64,000 bases of DNA, taken from Zoogloea sp. (GTDB taxonomy: Bacteria; Pseudomonadota; Gammaproteobacteria; Burkholderiales; Rhodocyclaceae). The position numbers and the translations under genes were made by a program. Where the stretch lies: the NCBI GenBank assembly GCA_016720685.1, contig JADKKC010000066.1, forward strand, positions 188,001-252,000, written 5' to 3'. A model generated the notes under the pieces. That model did not search any database and had not been told where the DNA came from. It was given only the letters and a program-made list of their open reading frames with translations. Shown here one piece after another: positions 36,475 to 45,522 of this stretch. Each line of letters opens with the position of its first letter. Position 1 is the stretch's first letter.

Positions 36475-37695
36475 TCAAGGTGCCTTTGCTGCCTTGGCAG
36501 CGAGCAACTTGGCCAGTGACACATGGTTCTTTCGGGGGTCGTGCGAACGCTTGGCGGCAGGTTTGGGAGGTGTTTTGCGCGGGGGCGCCTTGGCATAGCG
36601 TGCCAAAGGCACCCGCTGGGCCTGCTCAAGCAGCCATTGCGCCATGACACGCCCGCTGAGGCCATTAAAGATCTCCCAGTCCTCGGGCTCGACGATGTCC
36701 TCCAGGCTCAAGGCCGTGGCGCGCATATGCGAGGACATGGCATGGCTCGAGAGCCGCGCTTCGATCTGGGCGCCATGCGCGGCACGCAGCGCCGCCTTGA
36801 CCACGCCCAGCACGTTGAAGACCACCATCGCGCAGGCCAGTGCAAACAGGGCCGCGGGCGGATAGCTCAGCGTGTTGACCTCGCAGCGCAGCTCCACGGT
36901 GAGCTGAAGGAAGGCGCGCTCGATGCGCCAGCGCTGGCGATACAGCCTTGCCAGCGTGGGCGCATCGGCCACGTGTCCAGGGACGGTGCTGAGCAAGTAC
37001 AGTGCGGTCTCGCCGTGGCGTGTCGGTGCGTCGAGTTCGACCTGAATGCGCCGCAGCTTCACGCCCTCACGCCCGTCGGCACGGGGCTTGAGCTGCACCC
37101 ACTGCTCGCTCACGACGCTGTCTGCACCCTCCGGGCGCACCGGCGCACCCATCGCCTCCAGGGGGGTGAAGCCCAACTTCCCGTGCTCGCGGATCAGCGC
37201 GTACGCGCCCCGATCCTCCAGCTCGCTCAGGAACCCCGCGGTGCAGAAGTTGCGATCGGCCAGCCACACCTGGCCCGCGCCCACCAGGGGCCCCACCTGC
37301 CCGAGCAGCGAGCGCTCCTGGGCATGCCCATCCTCGCACGGCACCATCGCCTCAATCGTCGTGCGCTGCGGATCGAACACCACCAGCGCCTTGCCGGGTA
37401 GGGGCGCCGCCGTGCTCGCCCGCGTGACCTGCAGCCGATGCTGCCGCCCATCCAGACAATTGCCGTCAAGCACCCGCAGCTCCCGGCCCGCGAGCACCTC
37501 TACCGCCGCCCCGGGCAGCGCATCAATCAGCTCGCGCGCCCGAGTGGCTGCAAAGCTCACCAGCGCCGCCGAGGTTCCCGGCTCCAAGCCGTTGAGCTTG
37601 TTGTATACCGAGGCCAACGACACGCCCACGTCGGCCTCGGCCTCCAGCCAAGCCGCCCGGATCGAGCCGCTTTGGCGCAGCACCACCTGCGTCAT
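36475..37695 (-). CDS. IS4-family transposase, 5'-truncated
   Basis: 406 residues. DDE residues: first Asp in RVLDGNCLDG (about 75), second in VWLADRNF (about 146), and Glu in the IS4 signature YRQRWRIERAFLQL (about 261). Family members carry a further N-terminal helix-rich part. Here the frame continues upstream of the annotated Met only as LARFEL before it meets a GTCGGGTTA repeat (37707-37724) and a stop. The element is therefore cut at its 5' end by the repeat, and no terminal inverted repeats are recognisable. It is probably immobile. Confidence 0.8.
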   Translation of the reverse strand: MTQVVLRQSGSIRAAWLEAEADVGVSLASVYNKLNGLEPGTSAALVSFAATRARELIDALPGAAVEVLAGRELRVLDGNCLDGRQHRLQVTRASTAAPLPGKALVVFDPQRTTIEAMVPCEDGHAQERSLLGQVGPLVGAGQVWLADRNFCTAGFLSELEDRGAYALIREHGKLGFTPLEAMGAPVRPEGADSVVSEQWVQLKPRADGREGVKLRRIQVELDAPTRHGETALYLLSTVPGHVADAPTLARLYRQRWRIERAFLQLTVELRCEVNTLSYPPAALFALACAMVVFNVLGVVKAALRAAHGAQIEARLSSHAMSSHMRATALSLEDIVEPEDWEIFNGLSGRVMAQWLLEQAQRVPLARYAKAPPRKTPPKPAAKRSHDPRKNHVSLAKLLAAKAAKAP

Positions 37696-37767
37696 CAGTT
37701 CGAAGCGGGCTAACCCGACCTACGTAACTCCACCCGCTCCATCCCCCATTTTTCCGGAGACTTCCCC

Positions 37768-38673
37768 GTGACAGCCCAGATCATCGACGGCAAGGCCCTT
37801 TCCAGACAGCTGCGCGAGGGCTTCAAGACCCGCGTCGCCGCGCTCCTCGAACAGGGCCTCACCCCAGGCCTCGCCGTCATCCTCATCGGCGACAACCCCG
37901 CTTCACGCGTTTATGTCGGCAACAAGGTCAAGGCCTGCGAGGAGTGCGGCGTGCGCTCATTCCACATCGCCCTGCCCGACCACACCCCGCAGGCCGAACT
38001 CCTCGCCACCATCGCGCGCCTCAACGCCGATCCGGCCGTCCACGGCATCCTGATCCAGCTCCCGCTGCCCCCGCACATCGACGGCCCCAGCGTGCTCGAG
38101 GCCATCTCGGTGCACAAGGACGTCGATGGCTTTCACCTCTACAACGTCGGCGGCCTCGTCGTCGGCAACACCATCTTTCCGCCTTGCACGCCCTACGGCG
38201 TGCAGCTCCTGCTCGACACCACGGGCACCGAGGTGGCCGGCAAGAACGTCGTCGTCGTCGGCGCCAGCAACATCGTCGGCAAGCCCATGGCCCTGATGCT
38301 CCTGCAGCGCGAGGCCACCGTCACCATCTGCCACGCCAGGACACGCGATCTGGCCCAGCACACCATCCTCGCCGACATCCTCATCGTCGCCGCCGGCCGG
38401 CCCGGGCTGATCGTGCCCCAGATGGTCAAGCACGGCGCCATCGTCATCGACGTGGGCATCAACCGCCTCCCGGACGGCAAAATCGTCGGCGACGTGGACT
38501 TTGCCGGCGTAAGGGAAAAGGCCAGCTGGATCACCCCCGTCCCCGGCGGCGTCGGGCCCATGACCGTCACCATGCTCATCGAAAACACCCTGCGATCCGC
38601 CGAGCGCGCACTCCGACTGCGCCACGCCGACGACTACCAGGAATGGGAAGCCCCGATCCTCAAGGGAGCCTGA
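37768..38673 (+). CDS. folD: Methylene-THF dehydrogenase / cyclohydrolase
   Basis: 301 residues from GTG 37768. Bifunctional FolD: catalytic Tyr and Lys in RVYVGNKVKACEECG (about 50-63), QLPLPPHIDGPSV, DVDGFHLYNVGGL, the NADP site VVVVGASNIVGKPMA and the C-terminal TPVPGGVGPMTVTMLIENT. It converts methylene-THF, the C1 product of N-methylglutamate dehydrogenase, to formyl-THF, the PurU substrate. It stands just behind a truncated transposase; a stub of the same gene lies behind the first purU copy. folB follows after one base. Confidence 0.9.
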   Translation: MTAQIIDGKALSRQLREGFKTRVAALLEQGLTPGLAVILIGDNPASRVYVGNKVKACEECGVRSFHIALPDHTPQAELLATIARLNADPAVHGILIQLPLPPHIDGPSVLEAISVHKDVDGFHLYNVGGLVVGNTIFPPCTPYGVQLLLDTTGTEVAGKNVVVVGASNIVGKPMALMLLQREATVTICHARTRDLAQHTILADILIVAAGRPGLIVPQMVKHGAIVIDVGINRLPDGKIVGDVDFAGVREKASWITPVPGGVGPMTVTMLIENTLRSAERALRLRHADDYQEWEAPILKGA

Positions 38674-38674
38674 A

Positions 38675-39070
38675 ATGGAACACGACTGCCTCATCCGTCT
38701 CGAAGGCCTCCGCCTCGACGCCTCCATCGGCATCTATCCGCACGAACTCGCCGCCCGCCAGCCGCTGGAGATCGACCTGCAGCTCGCAATCGACGGCACC
38801 CTCGTGGCCCGCAGCGACGACATCCGCCACACCGTGGATTACGACCAGATCGTCCAGTGCCTCGAAGCCCTGCTCGCCACCCGTCACTTTCACCTGCTCG
38901 AACATCTGAGCCAGGCGATGCTCGACACGCTGGCCAGACGCTTTCCGGTCAAGCGGGCGGAGGTGACCATCGCAAAACCCCTGGCGGTGCCCAAGGCAAG
39001 ACGGGTGTCGGTGACCCGGACCGGCACATGGCGAACCGAGACGGTCAAGGCGATCACGGCGGCCGTGTAG
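38675..39070 (+). CDS. folB: Dihydroneopterin aldolase family protein
   Basis: 131 residues, T-fold. LEGLRLDASIGIYPHELAA is the usual N-terminus and EVTIAKPLAVPKARRVSV carries the conserved lysine. Known role: cleavage of dihydroneopterin in folate synthesis. Being coupled to folD it would support folate supply for C1 metabolism. FolX or a formaldehyde-related paralogue cannot be excluded from sequence alone. Confidence 0.8.
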   Translation: MEHDCLIRLEGLRLDASIGIYPHELAARQPLEIDLQLAIDGTLVARSDDIRHTVDYDQIVQCLEALLATRHFHLLEHLSQAMLDTLARRFPVKRAEVTIAKPLAVPKARRVSVTRTGTWRTETVKAITAAV

Positions 39071-39144
39071 GGGCTAGCGTTACAAACCACTCATCCCGCA
39101 TGAGTCGCCCAAATATGCGCGGCGCCCCGCACGCACGGACAAAC

Positions 39145-39849
39145 TCATTCGAGCGGCCAGATCCGTACAGGCGCAGCGAACACATATCCAACGTTGCGGG
39201 CGCTGCGCAGCACACCAGCACTACCCAAACGAATCTCGATCTTTCTGCGCATCCGGCTTACCGCGGCTTCAAGGCGGCGGTAGTCAAAATCCAGCTCAGG
39301 ATGCCCCATGGCATCGGCGAGTTGTTCACGCGTGGCAGCCTCCGGAGCCGCCAGCACCAGGGCACGCATCAGTTTGAATTCTGTCGGGGTCAGCAGGATG
39401 GCCTGCTCACCCGGGGGCAATAACTCCAGGGACTGCGTATCCAGCTGCCACCAGCCGTTGTCGGGACGCTCCACCTCGTCGCTGCGATGAAGCCGCCGAT
39501 AGAGGCTTTCGCAGACGGCGGAAAGCTCGCGCATATCGACCGGCTTGACGAGATAGATGTCGGCCCCGCATTCGAAGCCAACCAGGCGATCGTCCAGCTG
39601 CCCGCGTGCCGTGAGCATGGCGATGGCGATTCCTGGATGTGTCACGCTCAGGCGACGTGCGATCGTCAAACCATCCTCGCCAGGCAAGCCAAGATCGAGA
39701 ACCAGTACATCCACCTGCCCGGTCGCCAGATACCTGTCGAGCGCCAGCCCGTCGTTGAGCCCAACCGCCGAGTGGCCAAGGTGGCTGAGGTGGAAAACCA
39801 CTTCATCACGCAAGTCGGCGTTGTCTTCGAGCACGGCAATTCGAATCAT
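39145..39849 (-). CDS. OmpR-type response regulator
   Basis: 234 residues: receiver domain with E8-D9 (VLEDN), phospho-acceptor Asp51 in LVLDLGLPGEDG and Lys in YLVKPVD, then a winged-helix DNA-binding domain (LTPTEFKLMRALVLAAP and ISRMRRKI-like helix). It follows the 7TM-DISM kinase after 12 bases on the same strand. The pair is divergent from the type I secretion operon and may control it. Confidence 0.85.
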   Translation of the reverse strand: MIRIAVLEDNADLRDEVVFHLSHLGHSAVGLNDGLALDRYLATGQVDVLVLDLGLPGEDGLTIARRLSVTHPGIAIAMLTARGQLDDRLVGFECGADIYLVKPVDMRELSAVCESLYRRLHRSDEVERPDNGWWQLDTQSLELLPPGEQAILLTPTEFKLMRALVLAAPEAATREQLADAMGHPELDFDYRRLEAAVSRMRRKIEIRLGSAGVLRSARNVGYVFAAPVRIWPLE

Positions 39850-39861
39850 GATGTGAGTTCC

Positions 39862-41827
39862 CTATTTCTGCCGGAGGGGCAGCCAGCAGTCGAGACACGC
39901 CCCGTTTCCCGGCTCACCGACCACCGCGGTGACCCACCCCTCATGACGCTAAACGATCTGCCGAACGAGAAACAGGCCAAGGCCCAGCCCCGCCACGTCG
40001 GACCGTTCGCCCACCCGGTAGTACTTTTCAAAGATCCGCTCCCGATCGGTGGCGGGAATCCCCCAGCCCTGGTCCAGGATGCTCCATAGCACCCCTTCAC
40101 GCCCTTCCGACACCAGAGGTTTGATGGAAATATCGACGCGCGAACCACGCGGCGAGTATTTCAGCGCATTGTCGATCAGGTTCAGCAGGGCGCAGCGCAG
40201 CATCCGCTCATCCGCCATCAGGTCGGGCGTATCACCCCGGACCGCCACCACGATGCGCTGCACAGCCCCGGCACCAATGATGTCCATGGCGTCGCGAGTC
40301 ACTGTCTCCAGGTTAACCGAGCTGATGCTGCGGGTCCAAACAGACACATCCGACCGGTTGCGGGTGAGAACCAGGTCCAGCAAATCATTCAGGCGAGCGA
40401 CTGCCCTGGATATCCGGTCATGGCGGCTGGTGCGCTCCGGGGGCGCATCCTGATCCAGGAGGCGCAGCGACTGCAGGGATGCATCCACCACAGAGATTGG
40501 CGTCCGGAACTCATGGGCGATCATCGACAGCAAGTGCTGCTGGTCTTCCCGACCCTGACGCTCCTGCGCGCCAACGGCCTCGGCCTTGAGCGCCCGATCC
40601 TCGGCGAGCTTGCGGGCGACCTCCGATTCGTAGGCCCGCAACACCAGGAGCAGGAGCAACAGCAAGAGGTTGGCGATGTTGGCCAGACCTGCACTCAAGT
40701 CAGCCAGCCCGCCCGGTGGAATCCATCCCATTACGAGCAAGAGATTCCACACCGCCCATACGGTAGAGAAGCCCACCATCAAGCAGGACCATCGATCCCC
40801 CCGATCCCCCGAGTTCCAGGCCTGCACGGCCGGCCCCATGAGCAGGCCTCCGCCTCCGGCAATCAACATCAACATCCAGGGCGTGAGCCGGCTTTCCAGT
40901 CCAAGAAAAGGGGCGGCAGCCGCGCCCGCCAGAATGGAATACAGAACAAGATTGATGCGCCTCATCCACGGCGCGCGCAGCAGTACCGAGCAGTTCGTTG
41001 TAGAACAGCAACGCCAGCCCCCCGGTCGTACAGATCGTCATCGCAATCAGACGGTCGACGAGCGGCGCTGTACCAGGGAACAGGAACTGGTTGCCCAGCC
41101 CGGTAATCAGCCACATGTTGAAGCTTTGGGAAAACATGTAGGCCAGGAAATACAAAAACAGCCGCTGGCGCAGCCACACCGACGAGTGGAGCCCTATGAC
41201 AATCAGGGCAAGGCACAGCCCGAAATAAACACCCTGGGCCAGATAGTCCTTTTGGGTCACCTGCAGGGTGAGGCTCGCGGGAACCAGGTTGGGCTGGAGA
41301 ATCATCGTGCTTCCGGAGCGGACCCGCACGTAGACCTCGTAAAGACCTGGTTCGGCCATCAGGATCGGAAAGGCAGGAACCCGGTTGCCCACATCCCCGG
41401 CTGGCGACACCCGGTCACCCGCCCGGCGCTCGGCCTCGAATCGACCGTCCGGATGACGGAGATAAAGCCGGACATCATCGAGGAAGCCCCTGTCGAGCCG
41501 GAACCACCACAGCTCCGAAGTGCCGGGCGCACGCTCAAGACGCAGGCGCAACCACACCGCCGTCGACGTGTAGCCATCGGCGATGCCGCCCGGCATCGGC
41601 CTGAAATCCCTGGCCGCAGCGGGGGCGGACACCTCGGACAGGGTCCGCAGCCCGCCCGGATCCCTCAGGATGGACAGGCCCGCACCCAGGGCCGCCACAT
41701 CGAGAACGCGCTCTTCAACGATGACCCGGTCGGAGGCCACGGGAAGGGCATGGCAAACCAGGCTGACAAAGCCGACGAGGAGCCCCGCACCGCACCGGGC
41801 CACCAAGCGCCAAAAAATAAAGAGCAT
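39862..41827 (-). pseudogene. 7TM-DISM sensor histidine kinase with a frameshift and an in-frame amber
   Basis: Signal peptide, an extracellular DISMED2 domain (about 40-165, AVWLRLRLERAP and GLYEVYVRVRSGS), seven membrane helices, a HisKA domain (HLLSMIAHEFRTPIS) and a HATPase domain (CALLNLIDNALKYSPRG, LDQGWGIP, GLGLGLF). The frame is broken once near 40975 (one base missing among CG runs before MRRINLVLYS). Further on, TAG at 39949-39951 ends the protein after LFLVRQIV. Reading through that TAG gives 28 more conserved-looking residues (RHEGWVTAVVGEPGNGACL on) to a second TAG at 39862. DISM-type kinases are thought to bind extracellular ligands such as carbohydrates. Confidence 0.75.
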
Positions 41828-41884
41828 GAAATATCTTAAGAATATTGGTGTTTACCCGAAATTTACGCCAAGCCCGCAGGAGCA

Positions 41885-41938
41885 GGCTGCGATTTCCTGA
41901 CAGCAGGGATTATCTGGGGCCGTCAGGAAATCGCAGCC
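41885..41938. promoter_or_regulatory. 17-bp perfect inverted repeat in divergent control region
   Basis: GGCTGCGATTTCCTGAC (41885-41901) and its exact complement (41922-41938) flank a 20-base spacer. It lies between the 7TM-DISM kinase and the first secretion ABC gene, 57 bases ahead of the latter's start. One arm recurs almost exactly at 48261-48276. Confidence 0.65.
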
Positions 41939-41994
41939 TTCGCCGCCCTTTTGTTCCTATCTTTGGCAGCCACGCCACTCGGTTTCTCAGCGCA

Positions 41995-43728
41995 ATGTCC
42001 TCCCCGTCCGATCCTCCCGTGGAAGCCGGCAAGCCGGAATTACGCGCCGCCCTGTTCGCCCTGCGTGGCGGGCTATGGCGCGCCCTGGCCTTCAGCCTCG
42101 TCGCCAGCCTGCTGGCGCTGGCACCGTCCTGGTACATGCTCGAAGTCTACGACCGTGTCGTTTATAGCCGCAGCGGCATGACCCTGCTCATGCTGACCCT
42201 GGCCGTGCTGCTGGCTTACGGCCTCATACAGGTCCAGGAATGGACGCGCAACACGCTGCTGCATGCCGCGGCCACGGCCTTTGAACAACAACTCGGCGCC
42301 CGGGTATTCGGGGCCGCTATCGGCGCCAGCCGGCTGGACATCCCGGAAGGTGGCGCCCAATCCCAGCAGGATCTGCGCACCCTGCGGGAGTTTCTGCGCT
42401 CACCGGCCCTGATCGCCGCCTTTGAGCTGCCCATGATGCTGGTGTACCTGGTGCTGCTGTACGCAATCTCGCCCTGGCTCCTGGCCGTCACTCTCGCGGC
42501 CGCCGTACTGCAAAGTCTTATCGGCTGGTGCAACGGGCGCGCCACCGGCCCGGCCCTGCGGGAAGCCAACCGCCATGGCCTGAGCGCCCAGACCTACGCC
42601 GACCGGCTCCTCCAGAATGCCCAGGCCGTCGAAGCAATGGGGATGCTCGGGGCCGTTCGCCGGCGCTGGAGCGACACCCAACACAAAGCCATCAAGCTGC
42701 AGGCCCGCGCCTCCCTCGCCGGTGGCAGCTGGCAAGCAGCGGCCAAACTGCTGCAGAACCTCATCGGCTCCGCCCTGCTGGGCCTCGCCTGCTGGCTCCT
42801 CCTTAAAGAGCAGCTCAACGGTGGGGGCGCGATGCTGGTGGTGGCCGGCATCTTCGGGGGGCGCGCCCTGGCCCCCTTCGTCCAGATTGTCACCCACTGG
42901 CGCGGCGTCGTCATGGCCCAGGAAGCCTGGCGACGTCTCGGCCGGGTTCTCAAGAGTCAGCCGCCAGCCGCCCGGTCGATGCCCCTGCCGCCGCCCAAGG
43001 GCGCCCTGGTCGTCAACCACGTGCACGCCACCGCCCCGGACCAGGCCGCGCTGCTGCTGCGCGACATCCACTTTGCCTTGCAACCCGGCGAAGTGCTGGC
43101 CGTGATCGGTCCCTCTGGCGCCGGCAAGACCAGCCTCGGACGCGTCCTCCTTGGCCTGTGGCAGACCTCCGCCGGCAAGGTCCGTCTGGACGGGGTGGAC
43201 ATCCACCAGTGGTCCAAGGACGAGCTTGGCCCGCAACTGGGCTACCTGCCCCAGGGCGTCAGCCTGATCGACGGTAGCCTGGCCGACAACATTGCCCGTT
43301 TCTCGGTCCCCGACCCCGACCGCCTGCAGGCAGCCATCGAGGCCGCCGGACTGCACGAACTGGTGGTTTCGCTACCAGACGGGCTCGACACGCCCCTGGG
43401 CCCCGGAGGCGCCCGCCTGTCCGGCGGCCAGCGCCAGCGCATCGGCCTGGCCCGCGCGATCTATGGCCAACCGGCCTTCGTGGTCCTCGACGAGCCCAAC
43501 TCCAGCCTCGACGAAGCCGGCGATCAGGCCCTGACACAGCTGATCGACAGCCGCCGCCGTCGTGGCACCACCTTCGTCGTCATGACCCACCGCACGAGCA
43601 TCCTGTCCGTCGCCGACAAAATCCTGCTGCTGGTCGATGGTCAGCAGCAAGCCTTCGGCCCCCGGGACGAAGTCCTCGCGGCCATCCGCCAGGCCAATGA
43701 ACAGCACTCCCGCCAGGCCACCGCCTGA
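41995..43728 (+). CDS. Type I secretion ABC permease/ATPase, first subunit
   Basis: 577 residues from ATG 41995 (an upstream in-frame GTG at 41845 lies in the inverted-repeat leader and is less likely). Six-helix ABC membrane domain (about 30-300) and nucleotide-binding domain: Walker A GPSGAGKTS, Q-loop LPQGVSLIDG, signature LSGGQRQRIGLARA, Walker B AFVVLDEPN. PrtD/LapB-like without an N-terminal C39 peptidase-like domain. It is followed after six bases by a second similar gene, so the exporter is probably a heterodimer. Confidence 0.85.
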   Translation: MSSPSDPPVEAGKPELRAALFALRGGLWRALAFSLVASLLALAPSWYMLEVYDRVVYSRSGMTLLMLTLAVLLAYGLIQVQEWTRNTLLHAAATAFEQQLGARVFGAAIGASRLDIPEGGAQSQQDLRTLREFLRSPALIAAFELPMMLVYLVLLYAISPWLLAVTLAAAVLQSLIGWCNGRATGPALREANRHGLSAQTYADRLLQNAQAVEAMGMLGAVRRRWSDTQHKAIKLQARASLAGGSWQAAAKLLQNLIGSALLGLACWLLLKEQLNGGGAMLVVAGIFGGRALAPFVQIVTHWRGVVMAQEAWRRLGRVLKSQPPAARSMPLPPPKGALVVNHVHATAPDQAALLLRDIHFALQPGEVLAVIGPSGAGKTSLGRVLLGLWQTSAGKVRLDGVDIHQWSKDELGPQLGYLPQGVSLIDGSLADNIARFSVPDPDRLQAAIEAAGLHELVVSLPDGLDTPLGPGGARLSGGQRQRIGLARAIYGQPAFVVLDEPNSSLDEAGDQALTQLIDSRRRRGTTFVVMTHRTSILSVADKILLLVDGQQQAFGPRDEVLAAIRQANEQHSRQATA

Positions 43729-43734
43729 GCCGCC

Positions 43735-45492
43735 ATGACCACGCCTCCTCCCACCCTGCCCAACCCACCCCGCGACCACTCCCGGGTGCTCCTCGACACC
43801 CTGGCAGCCCACCGCGGGGCTTTCCTGCAGGCGGGCGCCTTGAGCCTCGGCATCAACCTGCTGATGCTCACCCCCACCCTCTACATGCTGCAGGTCTATG
43901 ACCGGGTGCTCATCAGCCACAACGAACTCACGCTGCTCGTGATGTCCGTGATCACCCTCGCCCTGTTCGCCCTGATGGCCATCGCCGAAGCCTGGCGCTC
44001 CAGGCTGCTGGTGCGGATCAGCGATGCCATCGAAGCACGTCTGGGCGAACCCGTCTTCCTGGCCTGTTTCGCCAGCAGTCTGAATGCCTTTTCCGGCCCG
44101 CCGGGCCGCCCCCTGGGCGATCTCACCCAGGTTCGCCAGTTTCTCACCGGGCCGGCCGTATTCGCCTTCTTCGACGCCCCATGGACGCCTGTCTATATTG
44201 GCGTGCTGTACATGCTCCACCCGGCGCTGGGCCTTTGCGCCCTACTGTTTGCCATTGCCCAGGCCATACTGGCCGTGTGGAGCCACCACCGCAGCGTGGT
44301 TTCCACAACGGCCGCCAACAGCGCCCAGCAGGCCGAATCCACACTGCTTCAAAGTGCAAACGGCAACGCCGAAGTCATCGAAAGCATGGGCATGAACGTC
44401 GGCCTGCGTCGTCACTGGAATGCCCGGCGCCAGGCCCGGCAAGCCACCCAGGACGCCCAGCATGCCGAAATCCAGGGTTTCGGCGCCCTCAGCAAGTTCA
44501 CCCGCCAGGCCCAGCAATCCCTCATCCTCGGACTCGGCGCCCTGCTGGTGATCGACGGCCAACTCACCGCCGGCGCGATGATCGCCGCCAACGTCCTGAT
44601 GACCCGAGCCCTCGCCCCGATCGACCTCCTGGTCGGCAGCTGGCGTCAGGCCCTCGGCGCGCGGGAGTCCTTCGTGCGCCTGCGCAAGCTGCTCGACGCC
44701 CACCCGCCCCGTTCAACCCTGAACGACTTTCCTGCTCCCCGCGGGCAGCTCTGCCTGGACGGCATTCGCGCCACGGCAACCGGGCGCGCCGCCCCCATTC
44801 TCGAACACGTGGACCTGAAACTGGAGCCGGGCACCGTCACCGTCGCGCTCGGCCCCTCCGGCTCTGGCAAATCGACCCTGGCCCGGGTAATGCTGGGCAT
44901 CTGGCCCCACACCGAAGGGCACATCCACCTTGACGGCATCCCCCTGGCAGACCATGACCGGGACACCCTCGGCCCCAGCGTGGGCTACCTCCCCCAGGAC
45001 ATCGAACTGCTCGACGGCAGCGTCGCCGACAACATCGCCCGCTTCAACCAGCCGGACCCCGACAAAGTCATCGCAGCCGCCCAGGCCTGCGGCCTGCATG
45101 AGGCCATCCTGAAGCTCCCGCGCGGCTACGACACCCCGGTTGGCGTCAATGGGCGCCTGCTGTCCGGCGGCATGTGCCAGCGCATTGCCCTGGCCCGGGC
45201 GGTGTATGGCAAGCCCTGCCTGCTCGTGCTGGATGAGCCCAACGCCAACCTGGACGAAGCCGGCGAAATCGCCCTGAGCCGGCTGGTCCGGGCTCGCCGC
45301 GACGAAGGCGCCACGGTCTTTGTCATCAGCCACCGCCCCGCCATCCTGTCGGCCGCCGACCGGATCATCGTCCTGCAGGCCGGGCGCATCCGCCTCGACG
45401 GCCCGCCGGGAGAAGTCCTGAGTGCCCTGCCGCCCCCACCCCAGGCCCCGAGCCTGCCCGCCGACCAATCGCCCGAGCCGTCCCCGGCCTGA
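43735..45492 (+). CDS. Type I secretion ABC permease/ATPase, second subunit
   Basis: 585 residues, paralogue of the gene just upstream. Walker A GPSGSGKST, Q-loop LPQDIELLDG, Walker B LLVLDEPNANLDE. The signature is LSGGMCQRIALARA, with Met-Cys in place of the usual Gln-Arg. The Pro-rich C-terminal tail (PPPPQAPSLPADQSPEPSPA) is unusual. Likely partner of the first subunit in exporting the giant protein encoded 3 kb downstream. Confidence 0.85.
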   Translation: MTTPPPTLPNPPRDHSRVLLDTLAAHRGAFLQAGALSLGINLLMLTPTLYMLQVYDRVLISHNELTLLVMSVITLALFALMAIAEAWRSRLLVRISDAIEARLGEPVFLACFASSLNAFSGPPGRPLGDLTQVRQFLTGPAVFAFFDAPWTPVYIGVLYMLHPALGLCALLFAIAQAILAVWSHHRSVVSTTAANSAQQAESTLLQSANGNAEVIESMGMNVGLRRHWNARRQARQATQDAQHAEIQGFGALSKFTRQAQQSLILGLGALLVIDGQLTAGAMIAANVLMTRALAPIDLLVGSWRQALGARESFVRLRKLLDAHPPRSTLNDFPAPRGQLCLDGIRATATGRAAPILEHVDLKLEPGTVTVALGPSGSGKSTLARVMLGIWPHTEGHIHLDGIPLADHDRDTLGPSVGYLPQDIELLDGSVADNIARFNQPDPDKVIAAAQACGLHEAILKLPRGYDTPVGVNGRLLSGGMCQRIALARAVYGKPCLLVLDEPNANLDEAGEIALSRLVRARRDEGATVFVISHRPAILSAADRIIVLQAGRIRLDGPPGEVLSALPPPPQAPSLPADQSPEPSPA

Positions 45493-45522
45493 CAGCCCGC
45501 CTCCCGAATCACGGTGCTCCCC

